Shown here in pieces: positions 15,595 through 21,497 of a stretch of 21,497 bases of DNA; position 1 is the stretch's first letter; each line of letters opens with the position of its first letter. Below the pieces are notes generated by a model, which searched no databases, was not told where the DNA came from, and saw only the letters and a program-made list of their open reading frames with translations. The translations under genes and the position numbers were made by a program. The DNA is from G963674685 sp964591275 (GTDB lineage Bacteria > Lernaellota > Lernaellaia > JACKCT01), in contig CAZQAE010000078.1 of the NCBI GenBank assembly GCA_964591275.1, forward strand, positions 1 through 21,497, given 5' to 3'.

Positions 15595-16496
15595 CATTCG
15601 TAATAGCGCGGCTCGACCTTCCTGCGCCCTGCGGTGCGTTGATATTTTTCTTTGGATTTCCCAATAACAATCACCGCGTAAATCTTTTCTCCTTTTTCGA
15701 GACCAAGGTTTTTTCTAATTCCCTTGTCGTTCTTGATCGCTTCAACAGCAAACCCGATCAGACAGGTTCCCAGACCAGCCGCGTGGGCGGCCAGTAAAAT
15801 ATTTTGCGTCGCCAGCAACGCATCTTCGCAAGGAGTAGCGCTTCCTGTTTTAGCTCCTACTAAAATAGCCGCCGGGGCTTGATGAAACAGCATATCTTTT
15901 CCATCAACATCATAGTCATGCAACGCCTGCTCAACAAATTCATAATAGTCGCGATAATATTTGCCAAGCACGTCCTTCGCAAACAACCGCGATAGGAATC
16001 GAACCGACCTTTTCGATGCAAGGTTGTTGAGTTTGCGGAAGAAACCCGAAATTTTAGATCCCAGTTTTTCCACCGCCTGCGCAGTCGGCAAAATGGTAAA
16101 AGTCCATTGTTGCGTGTTGGAACCGGAGGGGGCAGTCATTCCCGCTTTCACCAGATCCTTGAGTAAATCACGCTCGACCGATTCGTCGGAAAATTTTCTG
16201 CATGAACGCCGCGAACTCATGAGATTTACGAGCGACGCGGCGTCAAACTTACCCGGTTTTAACCAAGTTTTGTCCACATTGAGGGTTTCAAATTTCAAGC
16301 CATCCGCATCAATAAAGGAAATGTCTATAGCCTTTTGGGGACATGACGCCGCGCAATGCCCGCAACCGATGCATAGCGTGGAATCGCCGACCGCTAATTC
16401 ATCGGCCATCGACATAATCTCCCTGGGGCAGACCGGAATACACAATCCACATCCGTTGCACAGGTCCCGGTCGATCTTTATTTTTATTGGTTCCAA
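15594..16496 (-). CDS. Ferredoxin-domain nitroreductase-family oxidoreductase
   Basis: This is a 300-aa protein. The N-terminus holds two 4Fe-4S motifs (Cys13, 16, 19, 23 and Cys42, 45, 48, 52: CNGCGLCIPVCP and CIGCGHCAASCP). Residues about 90-285 are an FMN nitroreductase domain (SSRRSCRKFSDESV, APSGSNTQQW and LAAHAAGLGTCLIG). Such fusions pass electrons from ferredoxin-type clusters to FMN to reduce a nitro, quinone or enone-type substrate in anaerobes. The start is a TTG at 16496: an in-frame TGA lies upstream and no ATG is available before the first Fe-S motif, and a GAGGATGGA purine run precedes it. It is about 40% GC in the block at 15901, clearly lower than the adjoining transporter. 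Substrate is unknown. Confidence 0.88.
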   Translation of the reverse strand: MEPIKIKIDRDLCNGCGLCIPVCPREIMSMADELAVGDSTLCIGCGHCAASCPQKAIDISFIDADGLKFETLNVDKTWLKPGKFDAASLVNLMSSRRSCRKFSDESVERDLLKDLVKAGMTAPSGSNTQQWTFTILPTAQAVEKLGSKISGFFRKLNNLASKRSVRFLSRLFAKDVLGKYYRDYYEFVEQALHDYDVDGKDMLFHQAPAAILVGAKTGSATPCEDALLATQNILLAAHAAGLGTCLIGFAVEAIKNDKGIRKNLGLEKGEKIYAVIVIGKSKEKYQRTAGRRKVEPRYYE

Positions 16497-16743
16497 AGTC
16501 TTTCCATCCTCATTTTCAAAGTAATTTCAAAAAATCATGGGTTTCTAGCGTGAAACACTACCATAAAAATGAATGCTGCAAAAAAATGGGGGAAACGAGA
16601 TGTTTTTTCAAAACTCGCCAGTTCCATCCCAAAACTGCGATGGGACTCCTTTGGTTCCCCGACCCAGAGTGAGCAATTTTTTGTGAGGTCAAGGGAATAA
16701 GCGCTGCTCTTTCGGCATTGGGATAGCTGCCTATGGACTGTCG

Positions 16744-17802
16744 CTACAGCTTGATATTTGGATGTTTGTCGTAAGGCATCGGTAATACATCCGCGCCATG
16801 CAATGGATCGGCGTATGTCTTAATAAATTCCTTGTCCTCCGACGCATGGCACATGCCCTTCCCTTTTTGCAGGGCGTCCCAATTCGACATGCGGTGGTGG
16901 ATGGACTCAATCGAATCCGTTTTCACATTTCCAAAAGATATCTGGATGAAGGGACACGGCGTCACATCCCCGTAGCAGGTTACGTAAATTTCCGTTGTCC
17001 CGCAGGGGCAGCGAAAATCCTCGCTTCCCAGGTTTCCGTGGAGAAACACATCCGAATCCTCGGCCAACTCATCGAGAATCTTTCGATGCCGCGCCTCCAG
17101 TAACACTTCACGGTTGGCGCTCCATCCACCGGCGGAAGACGGGAAAACCAATCCCAACGTCGCATCGTGCTCCTTGGCCAATTTCAAAACCCTGCCCACG
17201 TTCCCCGCCTCCACCTGGCTGACCGTGGTTGTGAAGCACAAATGTCCACGAACGCCGGGAGTTTCGCGAATGACTTTAAGCGCAGCGAAAACTTTTTCGT
17301 AGAGTCCGGGGATGCCACGCAGTTCGTCATGCTCTTTTGGGACCGGCGAATCGAGGCTGATCTTGAAAAGGTCCGCGCCGGCCTTGCGTAGCGACATGAT
17401 GCGCTCGGAATCGAGCAAGGCCCCGTTCGTATTGATGCCGATAAATGTTTGACGCGGGTGAAAAAAGCTAATGATCTTCTCAAGATTCTTATCGATGAGC
17501 GGCTCGCCGCCGGTGAAATTGACTTCATAAACGCCCATGCGATAGCAGTCATCGCCCAGGCGGCGCAGTTCAACGCTATCCAAACGGCTTCGTGAATTGT
17601 CGATCATTTTCAGCGATGAACATTTCGCACAAGCCGCCTGACAGTCGTACAAAACAGCGTATTCGAGAGCGCTCACCATCGGGTGGCCCCGCACTTTCGA
17701 CAGCGCCAGATTGCGCAGCCCGTTCACGGCAAACAGGGGCTTTTTGACAAGGAACATTCCGAATTTTGGAATGCGCCTGAGTATGTCGATAGGTCGTTTC
17801 AT
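16744..17802 (-). CDS. Radical SAM protein with SPASM-like C-terminal cysteines
   Basis: This is a 352-aa protein. The ATG at 17802 has GAGAGG 5 bases upstream. The AdoMet cluster is Cys54, Cys58 and Cys61 (CQAACAKC), followed by VNFTGGEPLIDKNLEKII (GGEP at 98-101), GINTNGALLDSE and LFKISLDSPV. Near residues 265-285 a second Cys group (CPCGTTEIYVTCYGDVTPCP) matches the SPASM/twitch region that binds extra Fe-S clusters in enzymes modifying peptides or other large substrates. The N-terminus (about residues 10-45) is basic and mildly hydrophobic, so membrane association is possible. No precursor peptide is recognisable nearby. It is divergent from the glycosyltransferase operon at 18071 and upstream of the nitroreductase on the same strand, with a 247-base gap. 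Confidence 0.9.
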   Translation of the reverse strand: MKRPIDILRRIPKFGMFLVKKPLFAVNGLRNLALSKVRGHPMVSALEYAVLYDCQAACAKCSSLKMIDNSRSRLDSVELRRLGDDCYRMGVYEVNFTGGEPLIDKNLEKIISFFHPRQTFIGINTNGALLDSERIMSLRKAGADLFKISLDSPVPKEHDELRGIPGLYEKVFAALKVIRETPGVRGHLCFTTTVSQVEAGNVGRVLKLAKEHDATLGLVFPSSAGGWSANREVLLEARHRKILDELAEDSDVFLHGNLGSEDFRCPCGTTEIYVTCYGDVTPCPFIQISFGNVKTDSIESIHHRMSNWDALQKGKGMCHASEDKEFIKTYADPLHGADVLPMPYDKHPNIKL

Positions 17803-17923
17803 GCTTGCCTCTCTCGTGCGACGATAACATTGCCGCGAGACATGAACAAGCTATCAGGCAATAGAGGGTGAGTGAACACCCTGTGAAACGATTTCGCAGA
17901 GTTAAAGGATGTTGCAAAAGGAT

Positions 17924-17943
17924 CACAGCCGAGGACGGCTGTG
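17924..17943. repeat. Perfect 8-bp hairpin, repeat-like
   Basis: CACAGCCG (17924-17931) and CGGCTGTG (17936-17943) pair around the loop AGGA. There is no T tract, so it is not a standard terminator. It may be one unit of a dispersed palindromic repeat together with the palindrome 46 bases downstream. Confidence 0.6.
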
Positions 17944-17989
17944 CCGATGTTTCACGCGTTCCTTCATTCCCGCTGCCATGGCCCACCTT

Positions 17990-18011
17990 CGCCATTCCGG
18001 CCGGAATGGCG
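17990..18011. repeat. 22-bp perfect palindrome
   Basis: CGCCATTCCGG (17990-18000) is followed directly by its reverse complement (18001-18011) with no spacer. It sits in the gap between two divergent genes, about 60 bases before the ATG at 18071. It could be a dimeric protein-binding site or part of a repetitive extragenic element. Confidence 0.65.
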
Positions 18012-18070
18012 TCCTCCCCAGAGCATTATGACTTGCTCTACATGAGCGCTTGGACCTAATATCCTAGACG

Positions 18071-20323
18071 ATGGATTTCATTTCTGTAAAAATTCCGGCG
18101 CGGTCATTAAACCACTTGTCGCTTCTTAGAAACGCTCGAACCTATTTTTGCTGCTTTATGGCGCTTTTCTGCCTTGGCTTATATCTGGCGGCGACTTCTC
18201 CGCTAATTTATTGGCGCGATTCCGTCGAGTTCGCCATGATCGGCCACAACCTGGACATCGGGCATCCGGCCGGCAGTCCGGTCTTTTCCATGTTCACCAA
18301 ATTCCTTGATTTACTGCCCATCGGCTCCATCGCTTTTCGGGCAACATTATTTTCCATGCTCAGTGCGTTTTTCGCCATATCAGCCCTGGTTTTTACACTT
18401 TTCAGACTGGCTGAATCCTTTAGACATACTGGTTGGAGATTGTGTTTCGGCGCTCTTGTCGCTGTCTGCGCTTTCGCCTTTTCTCCAGCTTTTTTCGATT
18501 GGGCCATTGCGCCCGAAGTGTACGCCGCGCAAGTTCTGGTCGTTTTCCTCCTTATTGCAATGTCGATTGAGTTATTCATCCAGGAGCGTCACGGCGGAGC
18601 CGACAGGCGACTTCTCTTTCTCGCCGGTTTGATTCTGGGATTGGGATGCGGCGTGCACATGGGGACGGGGCTGCTCGCGCCGGGGCTAGCCTGGGTTCTC
18701 ATCATGCCGAATCGATCCCTGCGGCGATTACGAAGCATTTCCCTTTTCGGCCTTTTTGTTTTCATCGGCTTTAGCGTTTACATCTATCTGCCGATCCGGG
18801 CCGCAACGCAGCCGACATTCAACCAGGGCAATCCGCAAACGTGGGGTTTGTTCCTGGGGCACATCACCGGCAGTCGCTATTCGGAAATCATCCACAGCTT
18901 CCCGTGGCCGCGCATCCTGCTCAATCTCCGCGCCCTGGCCGCGCATTTCCCCGACCAGCTCACATGGCCCACGCTGCCTCTGGCTGTCTTCGGCTTAATG
19001 TTTTGCGCCAGGCGAAGTCCGCATTTTCTCATCGGTATCTGTCTATTCGTTTTTGGACATCTCTACCTGTACGTGAAGGATTGGGAAAGAGCCTTCGGCT
19101 ATATCCCGCTATTCGCCCTGGCCGCTGTGCTGACGGGCGTCGGCGCTGTCGCCGCCTCTCATTTCCTTTCGGGCAAAAAGCGATATTTCAGCCCCTGGAT
19201 AGGAATTTCCGCGTGCCTGATCTTTGCATTCATGCTTTTTGTTCACCAGGCTCAGAGAGCTATCCTTGAACGTTCCCACAGCGCGCACGACCTGACACAT
19301 CGCCACGCACGCGGCCTCCTCAATTCATTGCCACACGATGCGCTTTACGTCAGTCATCAGGACGCCAACAGTTATACGATCTTCTACGCGCAATCCGTCG
19401 AACGATATCGGGAGGATGTGGTCCACATCCAACGTGCTTTTCTCCCGCTGCCGGATTATCTGCGTGAACGTTATTCATCCATCGACTGGAGCGGTTACGA
19501 TCCGCAAAAAAGGTTCGGCGTTTACGACTTCTTGGTCGACCAAAGCAAAGTGCAAGAAGCATTCTGGGACTATGGGTGGGAAATGCGCGCCGATGTTCCA
19601 GTCGATGGCCTGGCAACGCACGGTTTCATCTGGCGGATCGCCCAAGACAATTCTTTCAAACCTGATCCGGATCGACGGAGATTAAAGAAATATTTCGGGC
19701 AGGTCATCGCGGAGATGGATTTTCATCCTTACGACTTCACCGTCCGCGAAGTCTATGCCAGGCGCTTTTCGCTATTGGCCAAATATATGTATGACCATCG
19801 CGAGTATGAGCAGGCGGAAAGCGCCATCAACCGGGCGCTTGAAATCCGCCCCCAATACGGCCAGTTATACGCGCAGCTCGGCATCATTGAGGCTGCCAGG
19901 GGAATGCTCGATCAGGCATGGCTAAACGGCGTCCTGGCCACGCAACTCGAACCCGGCCATATCGACAATTGGAACTACCGCGCGCAGTTTGCGATTCGGG
20001 ATAAGAAACCAGACGACGCCCTGTTTGCTTACGAAAAATCACTGGCGCTCAACCGCTGGCAAAGCGGCCCCGCGTTGGGTCTCGCGGAATTTTTGGTGAA
20101 TAAAAAACAATATGCCAAGGCCGCATCGCGAGCCAAAGACGCCCTCGACTGCGCGAAAAACGAACGCGACGAGCATCGAGCCAATAACGTTTTTGCGCGG
20201 GCGCTTGTCGGCCTGGGCCAATGCGCTGACGCCCTCCCGATTATCACAAAACTTAAGGAAATGAATCCTGGCGACGAGACGACGCAAGGGATGCTTGATT
20301 TTTGCCGGGGACAATTGAAATAG
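18071..20323 (+). CDS. DUF2723/TMEM260-like GT-C membrane protein with C-terminal TPR
   Basis: This is a 750-aa protein. Residues about 20-430 hold ten or so membrane helices. The first loop carries the acidic motif and the family signature: IYWRDSVEFAMIGHNLDIGH with Asp50 and Glu53, then GHPAGSPVFSMFTKFLDLLP (64-83), as in DUF2723 proteins; human TMEM260, a known O-mannosyltransferase, belongs to that family. Residues about 440-560 form an extracytoplasmic domain. From about residue 570 to 740 there are TPR-type repeats (YDHREYEQAESAINRALEI, YAQLGIIEAARGMLDQAW, DDALFAYEKSLALNRW). It lies 20 bases before the GT2 gene, so they probably form an operon that makes and uses a lipid-linked sugar. 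The ATG at 18071 has no clear ribosome site. Substrate is not shown. Confidence 0.85.
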   Translation: MDFISVKIPARSLNHLSLLRNARTYFCCFMALFCLGLYLAATSPLIYWRDSVEFAMIGHNLDIGHPAGSPVFSMFTKFLDLLPIGSIAFRATLFSMLSAFFAISALVFTLFRLAESFRHTGWRLCFGALVAVCAFAFSPAFFDWAIAPEVYAAQVLVVFLLIAMSIELFIQERHGGADRRLLFLAGLILGLGCGVHMGTGLLAPGLAWVLIMPNRSLRRLRSISLFGLFVFIGFSVYIYLPIRAATQPTFNQGNPQTWGLFLGHITGSRYSEIIHSFPWPRILLNLRALAAHFPDQLTWPTLPLAVFGLMFCARRSPHFLIGICLFVFGHLYLYVKDWERAFGYIPLFALAAVLTGVGAVAASHFLSGKKRYFSPWIGISACLIFAFMLFVHQAQRAILERSHSAHDLTHRHARGLLNSLPHDALYVSHQDANSYTIFYAQSVERYREDVVHIQRAFLPLPDYLRERYSSIDWSGYDPQKRFGVYDFLVDQSKVQEAFWDYGWEMRADVPVDGLATHGFIWRIAQDNSFKPDPDRRRLKKYFGQVIAEMDFHPYDFTVREVYARRFSLLAKYMYDHREYEQAESAINRALEIRPQYGQLYAQLGIIEAARGMLDQAWLNGVLATQLEPGHIDNWNYRAQFAIRDKKPDDALFAYEKSLALNRWQSGPALGLAEFLVNKKQYAKAASRAKDALDCAKNERDEHRANNVFARALVGLGQCADALPIITKLKEMNPGDETTQGMLDFCRGQLK

Positions 20324-20343
20324 ATTTATGGGAGCATTTGAAC

Positions 20344-21111
20344 TTGACCAACGACTCTAAGAAAATTTTATCGACATATGACCTGTCCATCGTCATTCCC
20401 GTTTACAACGAGAGCTGGCGAATCGATGAGGGCCTGCGTGCAATCATGAAGTATCTGAATGCGCGGACGGACAAATGCCAGATCGTTGTCGTGGATGACG
20501 GCAGCGGCGACGACACCGTGGAAAAGGCGCGAAAAATTTTAAAGGCATTTCCTGATCACCTGGTCATTGAGTCCGAAATCAATCGTGGCAAGGGACACGC
20601 CGTAAAAATCGGCATGCTAGCCGCCGGAGGCGCCGTCCGGCTTTTCACGGACATCGACCTGTCCGTGCCCATTGAAACAGCCGATCATTTCGCCCGGCTT
20701 ATTTTCGACGGCGCTGATATCGTCATCGGAACGCGCAAGGTCAAGGGCAGCGACGTGCGTGTCCATCAACCTTGGTGGCGAGAGATGCCCGGCGGAGTAT
20801 TCCGCTGGATGTCAAAATGCCTTTGCGCGCCGACCATCACGGATTTCACCTGTGGCTTCAAAGCCTTTTCCGCTCCAGCCACGCGCGCCATCTTCGAGCA
20901 AAGCGTCATCGACCGTTGGTCATTCGACGCAGAGATTCTTTTCCTCGCCTACCAACTGCGCCTGCTCATCGTGCAGATCCCCGTCGTATGGGTTAACTCG
21001 GAGGACAGCCGCGTGAGCATCGGCATAGACATGATCCGAAGCTTCCTGGAACTGATGATCATTCCCATCATGGGAGTGCGCGGACAGTATAAATTGAGGT
21101 CTGGAATTTAG
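20344..21111 (+). CDS. GT2 glycosyltransferase, dolichyl/polyprenyl-phosphate type
   Basis: This is a 255-aa protein. The start is taken as TTG at 20344, because GGGAG (20330-20334) is 9 bases upstream and the preceding gene ends at 20323; a TTG at 20338 or the ORF extension to 20302 is less likely. YDLSIVIPVYNESWRIDEGL (from residue 12), VVVDDGSGDDT (51-54) and the metal-binding DID at 103-105 (FTDIDLSVPIE) are GT2 hallmarks. RGKGHAVKIGMLAAGG and DFTCGFKAF, then DRWSFDAEILFLA, match the polyprenyl-phosphate sugar synthases of the DPM1/ALG5 type. It probably transfers mannose or glucose from a nucleotide sugar to a polyprenyl phosphate on the cytoplasmic side, feeding the adjacent membrane enzyme. 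There is no C-terminal transmembrane domain, though the last 25 residues are hydrophobic. Confidence 0.9.
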   Translation: MTNDSKKILSTYDLSIVIPVYNESWRIDEGLRAIMKYLNARTDKCQIVVVDDGSGDDTVEKARKILKAFPDHLVIESEINRGKGHAVKIGMLAAGGAVRLFTDIDLSVPIETADHFARLIFDGADIVIGTRKVKGSDVRVHQPWWREMPGGVFRWMSKCLCAPTITDFTCGFKAFSAPATRAIFEQSVIDRWSFDAEILFLAYQLRLLIVQIPVVWVNSEDSRVSIGIDMIRSFLELMIIPIMGVRGQYKLRSGI

Positions 21112-21212
21112 TCAGTGCTCAGTAATGAATGAAGGAGCGACATTCCTTTCGCGATTGTATCGCTCGGATCGGATTTGAGCGCTTTTTTGATCAGCTCCTT
21201 CGTCTTTTGATA
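21108..21212 (-). pseudogene. C-terminal remnant of a TPR-like protein
   Basis: On the minus strand an open stretch of about 34 codons ends in TAA at 21110-21108, overlapping the end of the GT2 gene. It reads KTKELIKKALKSDPSDTIAK then GMSLLHSLLSTD, with the AL..DP.D..A spacing of a TPR helix. A stop codon lies just upstream (near 21213-21215), and no start or fuller gene is visible, so it looks like a decayed tail. Other frames further up (about 21216-21310) show fragments such as RFYSTNQGRFQNLKWGI without clear support. The call rests on a short motif and may be chance. Confidence 0.3.
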
Positions 21213-21345
21213 TTACATTAACCGTGATTCCCCATTTCAAATTTTGAAACCGTCCTTGATTTGTAGAATAGAACCTGTCCGTGCTTCCGATCGCCGATCT
21301 GTTTTGAGGCAACGTCGCGTTGGCATTGATGCCTTTGAAAGAAAG

Positions 21346-21373
21346 GCGAATCGAATTCCCCGGAGGGATTCGC
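21346..21373. repeat. Imperfect palindrome, REP-like
   Basis: GCGAATC (21346-21352) is the reverse complement of GATTCGC (21367-21373). An inner pairing, CGAAT-T-CCC with GGGATTCG, is also possible around CGGA. There is no T tract. It is the first of two palindromes in a 100-base non-coding stretch. Confidence 0.5.
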
Positions 21374-21418
21374 TCCCACTTGATATGCGACCCATTTGTA
21401 AGACAACTGCGGAATTAT

Positions 21419-21442
21419 TAGGACACGGCCTTGCCGTGCCTA
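21419..21442. repeat. Hairpin with one-base bulge, REP-like
   Basis: TAGG-A-CACGGC (21419-21429) pairs with GCCGTG-CCTA (21433-21442) around the loop CTT, giving 10 bp with a single bulged A at 21423. It lacks a T tract. The type of stem resembles the one at 17924-17943. Confidence 0.55.
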
Positions 21443-21497
21443 GTGTTTGGCCTTTCCCTAGACATTCTCCATGATTTTCATTTAACCGAAAAATAAT

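Larger units (their letters stand above)
21112..21497. other. 386-base 3' region without an intact gene
   Basis: After the GT2 stop no intact gene is seen. The region holds the TPR-like remnant on the minus strand, then the two hairpin elements at 21346-21373 and 21419-21442. The last 50 bases are AT-rich and show no feature I can name. Confidence 0.6.

Noticed and set aside
15185..15670. Minus-strand frame opposite the transporter gene
   Set aside because: Shadow of a GC-rich gene; the plus strand shows clear membrane helices and a GTG start with a ribosome site.
16541..16556. GTTTC/GAAAC hairpin in the gap before the radical SAM gene
   Set aside because: Only five base pairs and no T tract; likely chance.
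20302..20343. Longer GT2 start at 20302 or 20338
   Set aside because: The first overlaps the previous gene without a ribosome site, and the second is too close to GGGAG; the TTG at 20344 fits better.
21112..21312. Minus-strand open frame of 66 codons after the GT2 gene
   Set aside because: No domain, no ribosome site and no match to a neighbouring gene; the TPR-like remnant lies in a different frame.

Overview
The window looks like chromosomal DNA from an uncultured, Gram-negative, deltaproteobacterial-type lineage (Myxococcota, Desulfobacterota or Lernaellota-like). This is inferred from the DUF4388 (PATAN-like) plus TPR regulator, several lipoproteins, a lipid-anchored SPFH protein and small secreted lipoproteins carrying long aspartate tracts. 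GC is about 50-58% in the blocks I counted, with one clear exception. I see no rRNA, tRNA, CRISPR array, prophage or transposase.

Layout. (1) 1-1297: the 3' end of a TPR gene and a LysM-domain envelope protein, closed by a strong bidirectional terminator shared with a convergent glycogen synthase gene (glgA, 1363-2973). (2) 3114-8734: an envelope and regulation block. It holds three secreted Asp-rich lipoproteins (3165, 7829 and 8734 reverse), a 612-aa DUF4388/TPR protein, a divergently transcribed Crp/Fnr-family regulator, and a lipoprotein with a prohibitin/SPFH domain. Several sigma70-like promoters and a second good terminator are visible. (3) 8920-14566: genes typical of surface-glycan synthesis: a YfhO-like multi-membrane protein, a DegT-family aminotransferase overlapping an SDR nucleotide-sugar epimerase/dehydratase, and a B12-binding-type radical SAM enzyme. 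(4) 14669-17802: a GC-rich DMT transporter that looks acquired, an AT-richer ferredoxin-nitroreductase fusion, and a radical SAM protein with C-terminal cysteines. (5) 18071-21111: a two-gene operon of a DUF2723/TMEM260-like GT-C membrane protein with a C-terminal TPR region, and a dolichyl-phosphate-type GT2 glycosyltransferase. (6) 17803-18070 and 21112-21497: non-coding stretches with hairpin-forming palindromes that look like dispersed repeats. The last one also holds a short remnant of a TPR-like C-terminus.

How the genes may work together (inference). The GT2 enzyme probably makes a polyprenyl-phosphate sugar, and the adjacent GT-C protein could transfer that sugar to protein or glycan outside the membrane. 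The aminotransferase/epimerase pair would make an amino sugar for the same or a related surface polymer. The Asp-tract lipoproteins share a layout: signal peptide, Cys anchor, Asp-rich spacer, then a different C-terminal domain in each. They could be surface-displayed modules on a flexible acidic stalk. Function of the stalk and of the three C-terminal domains is unknown from sequence alone.
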